From positions 483,721 to 547,720 of the forward strand of contig NW_019774303.1 in the NCBI RefSeq assembly GCF_001039355.2: a stretch of 64,000 nt of DNA. Reading direction: 5' to 3'. This document shows positions 43,383 through 55,141 of the stretch, piece after piece. Both the position numbers and the translations under genes were made by a program. The notes beneath the pieces were generated by a model. The model did not search any database. It saw only the letters and a list, made by a program, of their open reading frames with translations, and was not told the DNA's origin. The DNA comes from Lingula anatina. Taxonomy: Eukaryota > Brachiopoda > Lingulata > Lingulida > Lingulidae. The first letter of the stretch is position 1, and the number at the start of each line of letters is the position of its first letter.

Positions 43383-44769
43383 AGTGTGAGAAAAAAGTTG
43401 CAAACATACAAACTGTATTATTGAAGTATATAAATGAAGTATTATTAAAATCATAAGGCATCGTACTTAAATCANTGTAAAATAAGGGTTAAAATATATC
43501 TTACTTTATGATTTGATAGTTTGTCTACCACTGCCTCTAGCATTCCTATCCCTCCCTTTTTACTTTTAAATATTTAAATATAAAATGTCCAACACACTCA
43601 GTTCATAAAGATGAGTACTGGAAACCTAAATATGGGGCAATCCATGGGCTACTTAAGTCGCATAGACACGACACTTGTCGACAGTCAGACTCAAACAAAG
43701 TGAATCAGAAAAATAAATAAATTGTACCAATAATCTGTAAACATTTTTATATATTTTCAAAAGCCTCATAACCAATTAAAAACTATATGCTAGAAAGAAA
43801 AAATAATATTTACACCATCTGTGATATTGTTAACCAAAGAATAATACTGAAAAATGGACAGTTACTGAAAGCTCACCCTTTTTCACAATTTTTGTTCTCA
43901 GTGGTCTCATAAACGGAAGTCGTACAAGTGTAAAATGAGCATGCGTATGAGGTCAAACATGCACCAATATTATTTCAACTTTTCGAGGATTAATCGCCTG
44001 GAAATATATCCAATAAAAACACGATATGTGCAAGAATATGTATGGATTGTGTAGAGACAGGTTGATTGAATGAATGATTGATGCACCTAACAGAAAAACA
44101 GTTCGTTATTGTTCGGCTGCCCTCGTGACAACGCCTTTCGATAAAACAAAATGGCGGAGTTCGGCTGACATCGAACAACCTAATCAAGCACAAAAACGAT
44201 GAATTGATTCATAGATTGATTGAGAAGAAGTGTAAAGAAATGGCGGAAAGGTAGGTGAAAGCATTTAGCAAACGTAATCGGAGTTTTCCTTCATATTAGT
44301 TGTTTTGATCGCCGTAGGGATGGCAATCTAGTTATGTTATTTGCTCTCCGACCGCAGGCACCTGTCAATAAAACGTTTAGTTGCCCGACTGTTAGTGTTT
44401 GAACATCCTGTTGTAGTGGAATGGATTGACAAGTGTTAAGCTTCAAGAACAAGCTAGTGTTCAGTTGTGACAATGTGGGATAAGTGGAATGAAACTTTCT
44501 TTTTGTCCCCTCATAAAATTTTAAGGTCAGGCTGGTTATTTGTGAAGCCATGTTGTTAATGTTGGAGCTATAAAATGGTGATTGATTCAAAGTTGACGGT
44601 ATGGTATATATAACTGGTACTGTTAATAGTGGTATGGATAAATGGATTTCTAATGAATAGCTCCATAGCCCCATGTCTCTCTCTCTCTCTCAACTTTTGG
44701 GCCTTCTCACCCATACATTCACAAGATGTTATTTCTTCAGAGAAGATGATTCATAAGATGATAATTTTT

Positions 44770-44772
<3 letters not shown>
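43383..44772. other. Intergenic or intron sequence with no firm gene
   Basis: Contains one N at 43474 (probable contig join). Two short candidate exons are seen but not accepted: minus strand near 43505-43550 (coding-like, ends at gtaaga) and plus strand 44240-44250 (ATGGCGGAAAG then gtaggt). The missing MPHOSPH10 5' exons would be expected here. Confidence 0.4.

Positions 44773-44842
<70 letters not shown>
44773..44842. repeat. (AT)n microsatellite
   Basis: About 70 bases of uninterrupted TA dinucleotides, directly abutting the left end of the inverted-repeat element at 44843. Confidence 0.95.
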
Positions 44843-44845
<3 letters not shown>

Positions 44846-46731
44846 ACAGTCGGTCATCCGGGCACTTTACCTTAGCAACCGGCATCTGGGGTAAAACAAA
44901 TCGGGCAACATGGCGGATCGCATTGACTTCTATGAAAAAGTTGGCAGACTTGGTCCGAAGATATCATACTTCACAGTTCCTGACCACTTGTGTCAGTGAA
45001 GTTGAGTTATTAACCTGGTTGATTTCCTTTACAGGCTTTTGTAATTAGCCGCTGCACACCTGGTTAAGAGATAAAATCGGCCTTAATTGCCGATCGTTAT
45101 CTGTGATCGGGAATCTTACAGTGGTAGATTGCAAAGACTCATTTGCTTTCCTGGATGAGCATATTATTCACATCTCTTTGAAAAGAAAACCATATGGAAG
45201 CAACTGATAATATCAAGGAAGGTCTCAATTGTACTAATAACTGTTGACATTGCATATTGCTGACACATATGACGGGTAGATTTTCAAGCTTAATGAATTG
45301 AACCGGTACCGTTTAACTCTCAGGCACGCGTACAAAAGTGAAATAGTGGAAGCTTGCTGTGCACCAGGTGACACTACCAACCCATTAATAAAATCTTATG
45401 GGATTTGTTAAATTTCAAAAATCAACGGCAAAGTAAACGACTGTTGCAGGTTATAGGTCGTGCAAACGTGACTATAGACGGGATTGTTGATCGAAACAAA
45501 ATTTGGTCATAGCTATACATGCACTACGAGATTTGTGTATGTGTGTAGGCCTATAGCTCATTTTATCATAGATAAGGAGAAAATCATTGTACCTTGTTTG
45601 GTATTTATGTTTGTCATTTGTTACATGAATTAATAAGTAGTATTTACAATAAATCGACATCTTGTGTTGGCATGTGTGACGGTATATCAATTCTTTTAGT
45701 TAAAATTAATGGACTATAACGTCGGACTTTTTTGTTGTAAGTTAATTGAGGGCATTATAAAGATAAGAAAAAATACATACGTCAATATATTGACAAACCT
45801 GTCAGTTAATGTCTAAATCTTTTAAGTTATCAAGTACATTATAAAAAAGTTGCCATAAATAAAGCGACCTTACAAACAGCTTTATTACCGTGTTTGATAT
45901 TCAATTTAATTTTAATTCTGTCTTCCAAGATATTTCGCCAATTTTCGTACCAGAAAAGTGCACAATAAGATTGTAAACACTCAAAGACGCATAGCTGCAA
46001 ATATTAATACAGGTAACACCACGTGTCTTCTCTTCAAAAACGTTAGCAAGCAACTGTTTATGCTGTCCTTCCAGGCTTGTATTTATATACATGAACTGTA
46101 TACGGACCAAAGAGGCCATGGGACCGATGACACTGCCCCTATCCCGTTCCCCTGGCTATTGCAGCAGCAGGTGATTTAATCACAATTTATAGAAATCTTA
46201 TTCTAATAACTTCTCAGTGTTGCACATTTCCACGTTCTAAGAAGCCATTCCTATATCACCAACTTATGTACATGTACCGGTATATACTTAGGCCTACGGT
46301 GGACATTTGCGTATGCAGTTGAGATCAATTTTATCCCGTAACAAGTTAAACAGTAGCTTATTACAAAGGCCTGCCAACTCAATAGTCCAGGTAAATGATT
46401 CAACCTGCCAGACACAAAAGGTCAAGCACTGCCTTTGCAAAGTCTTCTGCTGTAAACTTCCCGATCACAGATAACGATCGGCAGTTATGTTAAGGCCGAT
46501 TTTATCTCTTAACCAGGTGTGCAGCGGCTAATTACAAAGGCCTGTAAAAGAAATCGACCAGGTAAATAACTCATCCTTACTGACACAAGTGGTCAGGCAC
46601 TGTGAAGTATGATATCTTTGGACAAAGTCTGCCAACTTTTACATAGAAGTCAATGCGATCCGCCATGTTGCCCGATTTGTTTTACCCCAGATGCCGGTTG
46701 CTAAGGCGCGTGACGTCAGCCCGACTGTCCC
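44843..46731. mobile_element. 1.9-kb foldback DNA transposon with about 290-bp arms
   Basis: Starts gggacagtcgg and ends with its reverse complement ccgactgtccc, with TATA-rich sequence on both sides. The left arm (about 44843-45120) and right arm (about 46445-46731) match over nearly their full length with a few percent divergence and one replaced stretch near the outer end (ttagcaaccggcatctgggg and aacatggcggatcgcattga occur in both, inverted). A third, partial copy of the inner arm lies at about 46320-46445. The 1.3-kb centre has no long reading frame, so it is non-autonomous. Confidence 0.85.
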
Positions 46732-48211
46732 TATATATCAGTTTAAGTGTTTTAGGAAGGCTTTATCTACTGGTCTGCAAAACATCTGTAGGTATATTTA
46801 TGCCGAGGGAGATCCTTGTCCATTAGCTTTAAGTCCACGGTGATATTGTATTTCATTGCATATCAGTAGGGTTTATGGTTTATCAAGAATGTTCAAGTTT
46901 TATGAGTGATAGATAAGTTTGAACATATAATGGTTATATACACTCGATATGAGTTTGCCTGTATGACATTGAAACTAACAAATATAAAATACAGATATAT
47001 GGTTGAAATGATTTCATGGTCAGGTGTCATCATGGAATAATATAAATTAACTTAAGAATGCACTTAATGTGTCTCCAAACTGCATTTTCTGCCTAATTTA
47101 ATTTTCATTAGTCAGTCATCAGTAATGGGTATAGTTGACTCTGGCAAATGAAATGTGTCAGGGGATTTGAAACTCAAATTTGATAAACAGGTTTGAGTTT
47201 TGGAAGGTACCTAGACCTATGAAAAAAGGGGCCTTTAACCAAATATAACCAAATATAAAAAAATATTACTTTGTCTTAGGAAACTATAAGCAGAAATGAA
47301 TATTTGATCAGTGTTTGCTAATTACTTAAAAATTCATCAAAAGGATAAATATTTGACTGTGGTCAAATATGTGGTAGGTCTCACAATATACAGTGATATA
47401 ATAACCTGCATTAAAATTAGTGGACTGAGGCATGACTGGCAGCATTGTACGGGCTGACTCCTAGTCACCTGCTTTGCCACTGCAATTCATTTGTGGAGTT
47501 ATTTTTATTCTGCCATGTCAGGTGTATCACATCAAGTCTATCCACACGCACACACACACACAATGGATAATGTTTACTGATCTCGTGGTTATTTTAAGCA
47601 CTGCTGAAAACTTGATTCTTCTAAAATCTTTTTTTGAGCAAATGCCCCTTCTGTAGATTTAAAGGTTGACTGTACCAGGAAATAAAGAAAACAAGTTTGG
47701 AAAATGAAAGTTGTTTTTTAATGAGTTTCTGTTGATGACAAGAGCAGCCTGCACAGCACTTATTTTATCACAGCAAAACTTTATTCTATTACCTTATCTG
47801 GGAACAACACATATTGCACTTTTTTACTCACTAGCAAGGTCGGAAAAAAATGTGACATCTCCATCCCACCCCATCTCATATAAAATTACTTTTTAAAAAA
47901 CAATAAGCAAACAAATGGCAATTGCAGTTTTAGCACACAACTTCAAGGGAAATGCCATAATAGTGACCATGCCTAATGTCACTGAGTTTGATGACTAAAT
48001 TGGATTGTTAGTATTTGTTGGCATTCTGCATTGTGATTTTCATTGATGCTTACTTGACCCCATCACTCCTGTTCATTGAGAAGGAGTGCAACCAGAAAAT
48101 CAGTACAGCTGATTTAAAGGAAGAATCAANAAACACTCAGAGACAGGACCAGAAAGGCAAGGATGGCACTTTTTTTTTACCCTCCCTCTCTCTCAGTGAC
48201 ACTTTACAAAC
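46732..48211. other. Non-coding stretch, downstream part of a broken DnaJ gene expected here
   Basis: No coding exon recognised on either strand. I looked specifically for the second half of a J domain (HPD codons, minus strand) and did not find it. It holds a short (CA)n at about 47543-47563 and one N at 48130, a likely contig join. Confidence 0.4.
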
Positions 48212-49653
48212 CTCTTTAGACTTCTTCATATATGCCTCCCTAATCTCCTCTTCAGTAGCTGTGGGATTTAGGCCAAGGGCATTGTAATGATTGGTTTTAT
48301 TGGTTTGAGTGCTGAGGTCTTGATGTCTGGAAATTGGAACACATTTGATTAATACACATGAATGCAGTTTTTTTTTAACTACAGCATACCCTTTAAACAA
48401 CGAGGAAACATTTTAACATACTGTACTGTTATGTGTTACCTCCCTCCCCCCCCCCAACCTAATAAAAACATAACTCACTGTACCATAATACAATACTTAT
48501 ACTGAATTAGGAAGATTTCAAGCTGGATCTCATTTTATATAACTTCTTGTGTCCTGCCAAAATAAGCAATTTATATATGATAATGCCAATTCATATATGA
48601 TAACTGCCTAATAAAATGAAACTTCATTCATTCAAAATTATTTTCCAGAGACAGAAAAATAATTATTTGAAAATGAATGATTCATTCACAAATCTGAGAG
48701 ATTTGATAACACAGAAGATATAATATTTGATGAAGCAGGTCAGTTCATGACAGAGAATATGTTCCAGCCAGAAAACGAACTACTGCGCATAATCATGTTA
48801 CTTACAGTTGGCACTAAAATGGTCTAGAAAACGTTTTGCAATTTTCTTTTCAGGTGGAAAATTATCCCTGACATAATTCATCATCTTCATGCATTTAAAA
48901 CTTGATTAATTGCTGTATTCAACAGTAGTACAAATCATGGGAGCATAACTGGTTGAAGAGCAAAGGAATTTTACCTTATTCATGCACAACAATATTGATG
49001 GCAAACTTATATTCCAGCAGTGTGCAAATTTAAGACAGTCAGGGTGCATTACATCATTGTATAAGGTTAGGTATGAAGCATGTTAATTATATTTGTGTCA
49101 AGTTTCCAGAAAATTATAAGGACGAGTTTCTTAAAATCTTCAAGTTAAAGATGCATACTAAGTCAATTTTTTGTCACAAAAACCAACCAAATGCCAGCAT
49201 ATAGTTTCAAGTAGTATAACTAAGAGAATTACCAAAAGGCATTGTTTAATTTTACCCGAAAATGATGTTGAACGGATTTTTCTGCTAGCATTCTATGCTG
49301 TATGTCAATGGGGCATTAAAGTAGGTCACGAAAGTAGGTTAAATTTCTGACCAAAAATTTAAAGAAAGGAGCAATCTAAAGCTTTTTTTATGGCTGATTG
49401 AGTGATCTATTCAGTTTATCCCTTGGCATGTTGAATTTATTTGAGTCGTATAAGAAACTTGTAGAAGTGGTTTACATGTCTTACTGGGAATCCACGCTCC
49501 ACCAATGCTCGGTTCGTATGTACCTTTAAGAGGTGAAGATATTACTTACCGTACGAAAGACAACGGGGTTGCTTTCATCCAAAGTCGTTTGGACAGGTCT
49601 ATCTTTGGTCCTGTGCTCCACAAAAAGGACCATACTCTCAAGGACAGGGGCAT
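48212..49653 (-). CDS. DnaJ-domain protein, first two exons only (DNAJC4-like)
   Basis: Exon 1, 49550-49653, starts at an ATG (MPLSLRVWSFLWSTGP...) and ends at gtaagt. Exon 2, 48212-48326, follows a tttccag acceptor. Joined they give 73 codons in frame. Exon 1 is basic with hydrophobic and hydroxylated residues, like a mitochondrial or signal-type leader. Exon 2 encodes the first half of a J domain, HYNALGLNPTATEEEIREAY then MKKSKE, stopping just before the HPD motif. The SKE before the expected HPD resembles DNAJC4; DNAJC30 is an alternative. J proteins stimulate Hsp70 ATPase through HPD, so this fragment alone cannot be functional. The rest is not found downstream and an N lies 82 bases past exon 2, so the break is more likely in the assembly than in the gene. 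Confidence 0.6.
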
Positions 49654-49936
49654 AATTTAAGTTTCTTTTATGTTTACATTCTCATATCTCATTCCCTCCG
49701 TCCTTCGTCAGCTGGACAAGTTAGCACCGTAATTAGGTACTCTCAGATGTCGTTAAATTATGACTGCACCGACTGAAGGCTAGGCTCATGTTAAAATAAG
49801 CTCAAAAGGCCTATTAAATTAAAGCTTATTAAAGTGTACAAATATAATATTTTTTTCAGTAACGAAAAGACCATTGAAATGAAAGAAACCAATAAAGATT
49901 AAATAAACGTGGACACCTTTACTTTTTAAAAAAGAT

Positions 49937-50805
49937 GATTGAGATATTCTTTACCTGTTCCTGGCCAATTGCGATTTATTTTACAAATATTTTTTTAACC
50001 ATTTCTTTTATCATTAGAATTCACTATTTGCCTATTTTCCAGCTCTCTTTTTATTATTGTATTTGTATGACCACACAGTAAAGAAAATCTTTGGACAGTT
50101 ACAAAAGAGTTCGTTTAAAAAGGTAGTATTGAAAAAAAATCACGTACTGTAATTAAGCAGTAAATCTTTTCACGTTTTGAATCATCTTTAATGAGAACAT
50201 TACGTAATTTGCTATCGCACCAGGATTATAGAGTTCTGAGTTTCTGTTAACAATTCTGATGGGCTGTCGAGTGGACCCGAGTCACCCTGAGCTTCAGAGC
50301 TAACTTGACACTAACCTTTTCACTGTAGCCTATCTCCATCGTGTCAAGTAACTTGACACGATGGAGATAGGCTACAGTGAAAAGGTTAGTAACTTGACAC
50401 GATGGAGATAGGCTACAGTGAAAAGGTTAGTGTCAAGTTAGCTCTGAAGCTCAGGGTGACTCGGGTCCACTCGACAGCCCATCAGAATTGTTAACAGAAA
50501 CTCAGAACTCTATAATCCTGGTGCGATAGCAAATTACGTAATGTTCTCATTAAAGATGATTCAAAACGTGAAAAGATTTACTGCTTAATTACAGTACGTG
50601 ATTTTTTTTCAATACTACCTTTTTAAACGAACTCTTTTGTAACTGTCCAAAGATTTTCTTTACTGTGTGGTCATACAAATACAATAATAAAAAGAGAGCT
50701 GGAAAATAGGCAAATAGTGAATTCTAATGATAAAAGAAATGGTTAAAAAAATATTTGTAAAATAAATCGCAATTGGCCAGGAACAGGTAAAGAATATCTC
50801 AATCA
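49937..50805. repeat. Large near-perfect inverted repeat with 41-bp direct repeats
   Basis: Left arm about 49937-50349 and right arm to 50805 are reverse complements with no mismatch that I noticed. At the centre aacttgacacgatggagata begins a 41-bp unit present at 50350-50390 and again at 50391-50431, and a third time directly after the N at 50806, where it runs on into new sequence. No coding sequence is seen in the arms. Confidence 0.85.
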
Positions 50806-51048
50806 NAACTTGACACGATGGAGATAGGCTACAGTGAAAAGGTTAGTGTCAAGTTAGCTCTGAAGCTCAGGGTGACCCGCGTGTGCTAACTTCCAAATTG
50901 CTGCATTTGAAGATGCTATGCATTCAAAATTGATATCACAGCAATTATCAGTTTTCTCCTAAGAATACGAGTCAGTTCGTTTATACAGTACTTGATTTAG
51001 GGGTTTCACAGAGCAGACACCGGAAAAAGAGAGACAGCTACGTTAACG

Positions 51049-51050
<2 letters not shown>

Positions 51051-51085
<35 letters not shown>

Positions 51086-51101
51086 AACACACACACACAT
51101 A
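51051..51101. repeat. (CA)n microsatellite
   Basis: Run of AC dinucleotides with a short aaacaaac interruption. Confidence 0.95.
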
Positions 51102-51369
51102 GGACCGTCCTATATAATCATTTTCAGGAAGTCAAAATGGAAGAGTGCGTGTGAGTGTGTACTCGGCAGTAAGCTTTGCCTCTATTGTTAGTATAGGAAA
51201 CACTTGCAGTTCCATCACTTTATCACCTTTTTTATCACAAACATAAAATCAAATATTTTATCAAGTGCACAAGCATTTGTTTGGTCCATTTTCGTCATAT
51301 ATGGTATCAATACAAAAAAAGCATATAATAAGTCCCTGCCTCCTATACTGTATAAATAAGGCATTATTA

Positions 51370-51668
51370 TGTACAGACACAGATGTGTCTGTACATATTG
51401 CCATCACCTGCGTCTGTCGTCGCCGTCGCCGTCGCCGGCGCCGTGCACTTTCCTTGTNGGACCACTATTTTAGTAGTTATGCTTTTTTTTTTCACTTTTC
51501 AGCATATATGCAACACTGTAAACACAATATAAGAAAAACAGATAGGCCAATTGTCATTAAACTCACAGGAGTGGTCATTCCTGCTAAATCGCAGGAGTTC
51601 AAAAATCAGCATAATCGGGCCATTATTTTAAAGAAATGCCGTTTTTATGTACAGACACAGATGTATTT
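51370..51668. repeat. GC-rich hexamer tract between atgtacagacacagatg direct repeats
   Basis: atgtacagacacagatgtgt begins at about 51369 and the same motif recurs at about 51647; the first is followed by its own inverse (tgtctgtacat), giving a hairpin. Just inside is a GTCGCC/GCCGTC tract at about 51415-51445, far more GC-rich than the surroundings. An N is at 51458. The block has no counterpart in the equivalent 3' flank of the second sulfotransferase gene, so it may be an insertion. Confidence 0.5.
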
Positions 51669-52072
51669 TACCTGTTGAGCATAATTAAAATTTGATGTTG
51701 AATTTGCAGTTTAACATAATGTACTTTTGCATCAGAATTGACAGTAGCCTTTTTTTGTTATCTCCTGCTTTTTGTCTGTACATTTGACAGCTTTGCTGCC
51801 TTGTTGTAGTTTGAGTTCAGTCATGGATTATCACGTAGATAGTTGAGACATCAGGTTTATGGACTTCTTCATAACAGAAATGGCAGTCCTAGGAATGGAA
51901 GTTGGGGGTTAATGTGATTAGTACAGGTTAGGGTTAGTCAGAGTATCGGGGTTAGTAGGCTATATGGGACGAATGTCACCTGTACAAATTAATAGGGAAC
52001 AGACTACCATCCCTGTCACACCTGATCTTCTCGATAAATTTTTAAATACTTCTCACAAATGACGGCATTCGT

Positions 52073-55000
52073 TTAATCTGTGTACCCCAAATCAATTTTA
52101 AAGTTTTTAGCACGCTTTTCATACTCGGAGTTGAAAGTTTCATTTTGGTGCACGGTAAATACTCCTCTCCAGCCACCTACTTTTCCTGAAAAAAAAAAAA
52201 AAAAAAAAAACCAAGTGAAAATGATTCAATTCTATGAAAAGGCACGCAAAAAGTCACTGTGGTAGTTTTGTTAATCTTGTGACTATCTTTAAATTGTTTT
52301 TATAATGAACAAAATTACTGTCAACGTTATAAATGCTTGAGAGTTGTTCTGGCACACTTTTTCCTCAAGATGTCTCCACAGATAAAAAGGCTCTCCTGAA
52401 ATCACTACAGCACCCTTTACACTGGACGGCGTCCTTTCTGCGTCCTGTGGCAAGGCCCCGTTTGAGAGTAAAAAAAAAACTATATTTTTTTGTGCCGACA
52501 ACTGGCTGATCATTGAGCATTCATTCTGCAACCAAAGCGATGCTTGTGCCTCCTTACTACGACCACAGCGATGCCACTTTCTTGGTCGCACAAAGGACGT
52601 CAGGACGTCGTCCAGTGTAAAGGGGGCTTAAGTGGCAGTGCTAAAAACGTTTTGGACATAACTGAGATGACGCAGAAGGATAGTTCTAGATGGACAGTGG
52701 TTCTAACAAGACATTGTGGCCTCCCCCATAGCCTGGCTGTGAGAGAGATTTCAGATGAGACTGATCAGCAGGAGGTGACTTGGGGTGGGCAGGAAAATCC
52801 CAAAGGAAGAAGGTGTTGGAGCAGTTGACAATTTTGTGCTTCGTGTGCAAGTGTGCATCCCATGCCACGGAGGCCATTTGGAGCATATTTTTTTTTAAAT
52901 GAACATTACTTTTATGCAAAGGGACCAAGATAACTGAAACTTTGAAGAATGATCATGCTCATACTGGACTAGGATTCAATAATTTTTTTATTTGTTATGC
53001 TGTTTTTTAGAGGGGAATGTCAACCTGTATGAAAAAATTACTCTCTTTTCGAGGAAAAATTCTATTTGCTGTGTAAATCCCGGACAGGATACCTTTAAGT
53101 AACATAATTAGATCAAAAGTTAAATCGACGCACCTTTCCTATACATTCCATCGCTTTCAGGTCGCCATCCTGACAACAACTCGGTTTTGTGCTTTTTCAT
53201 ATTCTCAAAGGAGCATTGCTTCGCAACCTCGGCGTAAAACTCATCTGACTTTGGATACCCGATAAATTCTGCTACACGTTTTATCTCCCCGGTCAAATCC
53301 TAAAACATTAATAAAGTGGGGTTATAAGCTTTAAAAGCGTGTTTTGGTATCAGGCAAGTCCGTAAGATAAAAGAATTGTATTCTATGCAGCGAAATCGAC
53401 CTATATTTTTCAAACAACCGATTAATATAAAAAACGTCATTACTGATACTGAATCAAAATACAACTAAGGTAAAAATACCCGAACCCGAGTGAAACTCTG
53501 TTCTTTGACTGTTAAGATAATGTTAAGGATCAGTGGTAATTAAATTCTCGTTAGAATATCACGGTGATCCATGCCTTCGATAAAAACCTGGGCGAAGATA
53601 ACGGTTAACAGATTTAAAAAAAGGAATTGAGTAACCTGTTTACCTCTTTCAAATCCTCAAACTTGACAATTTGCACATTGGAGTGGTTTTCAACAACTTC
53701 CAACCATTTCTCGACGTGATCAAACCAACTTCCACAATCAACTACAAAAATCAAACATTTTGCGCTTCCCATTATTCTAAAAAAAGATCTTAATTTCCAT
53801 ACACAGTATTTTTTATCTACTAAAAAACAAACATGCCAAATTAAAATGCAAACATCACGTAGTCAAAAATAAAAAATAATAATAATAATTATAAATAAAT
53901 AAAATAATAATAATAAATAATAATAATAATAAAAGTCCGGTTAAACGCGGACCTCTAATTTAAACTAATTTTATTTTTCACATGTGTGTGTACCACCCGA
54001 CCACAAAATGTAAAAAAGTTGTATTTGATCGTCTTTTGATAACATCAAATTTAATTGCGTCGCTTTAAACGTTAGTTATGCTATGATTTTATATAAAAAA
54101 ACTTATTTTTCCAGTCGGAGTGCTCCTCAGCAGATTTTATCCGACGCAGATGTCAATCGTCGTGTTGGGATAATAAATATTGCTATATACACCATACAAT
54201 ATGACCTACCTTTGTTTTCCATAAACAACGAGAAAAATCCGTTCCAAGTTCCTAAATACGAATAATCTTCTATGTTCCGCGTGTGATAATACATAGATAT
54301 GGCAGCATCTTTGGGATGTCGGACGCTGTACAGCACTTTAGATTTAGCCAAGGCTTGTTTGGGAAAAAACTGATGTGGCACATGGGTGTTGAGAACGCGC
54401 GGCGAGGGCATGGTTTCAAGGGCGTGGCCGGGTCGCAATTCAAACATGCATTCTTCCTTAACGCGAGAAGAGAGTTGAGGTTTGTCACTTGTCAGCATCA
54501 TGATAATCTCCCACAACCAGTGAGTTCCTAAAAATATCAAATACATTGGTCTGAAATGCATTAGATTTGAAATATTTCATGTAAGGTAAGGTCAACAATG
54601 CATGGTTTTAATCATTCATTTGCATTCATCTTAAATGAGTAAGGACTAAACTATTCGTGCATCCAACTTATTACTTCAGTAAACCTGATTTTACAGGAAT
54701 GTTTGGCATATTGTTGATAGAACTGCACACACCGATAACGTCCACTAGATCTTGCAATTCACTGACAAATGAAAGCATGTAATAAAATAGCTTCTTTATT
54801 GTTATCTAATGCTCCCATTTAAAAATAAGATAATCACAACAAAACTTGGAGAAGAAAGAATTACCCGATTTGGGCCAGTTAACCACCCATATGTCATCCT
54901 CTCTTGCTTCAAAGTGATCAGGATTTTCTACAGTTTCCTGCAGACCTGCAAATAATCTGTTAAAGGGCACTCCATTCAACTCTGTCAAAGATACCGTGTT

Positions 55001-55141
55001 TCCCTCGCAGTCTGTGTACTTGTATGACTTGGGAAGTTTTCCTTGCCAATAGCGATAAAACATATTCTTAAGATCTGTGATAATCCATGGAAACCAATAG
55101 ATGTCTGCAAACACTGTACACAACATGCGAAGTAAGCCCAT
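52073..55141 (-). CDS. Cytosolic sulfotransferase (SULT family), copy A
   Basis: Five exons: 54865-55141, 54210-54527, 53644-53741, 53134-53299, 52073-52185, 323 residues in frame. An in-frame ATG at 55177 would add 12 residues. The PAPS 5'-phosphosulfate loop WPKSGTHW is split by intron 1 after the G. The catalytic His lies in NTHVPHQFFP (KTHLP region), the 3'-phosphate site in VLYSVRHPKDAAISMYYH, and the C-terminal signature is RKGKVGGWRGVFT where the family consensus is RKGxxGDWKNxFT. Length is slightly above the usual 285-300. No signal peptide or membrane segment, so it is cytosolic. The enzyme should transfer sulfate from PAPS to small hydroxyl or amine compounds; the acceptor cannot be told. 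Intron 4 holds a MITE (52410-52627) that copy B lacks. It is a tandem paralogue of 58220-60623. Confidence 0.9.
52187..52210. repeat. Poly-A tract beside splice acceptor
   Basis: About 22 A residues (poly-T on the gene strand) forming the polypyrimidine tract of the last sulfotransferase A intron. Confidence 0.8.
52410..52627. mobile_element. MITE in sulfotransferase A intron 4
   Basis: Ends gcaccctttacactggacgg and the reverse complement of gtccagtgtaaagggggc; the terminal inverted repeats are about 25 bp with partly matching gacgtc-rich inner parts. About 218 bp. Absent from the same intron of copy B, so it inserted after the gene duplication or was lost there. Confidence 0.7.
53876..53935. 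repeat. (AAT)n-rich low-complexity tract
   Basis: Imperfect aat/aataa repeats in intron 2 of sulfotransferase A. Confidence 0.8.

Noticed and set aside
43505-43550. Minus-strand stretch MLEAVVDKLSNHK ending at gtaaga, phase-compatible with the first visible MPHOSPH10 exon
   Set aside because: It is too short and does not resemble the MPP10 N-terminal half that I know; kept only as a weak candidate.
43875-43910. Minus-strand mini-exon reading MRPLRTKIVKK before a gtgagc donor, like the start of ribosomal protein L32
   Set aside because: The splice phase does not allow the expected next residue, and no following exon was seen on this strand.
44240-44250. ATGGCGGAAAG followed by gtaggt on the plus strand, like a short first coding exon
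   Set aside because: No downstream exon was identified, and such strings occur by chance near gene starts.
44629-45048. Open reading frame of 139 codons with an Ile-Tyr run
   Set aside because: It is translation of the (AT)n microsatellite and of the transposon arm.
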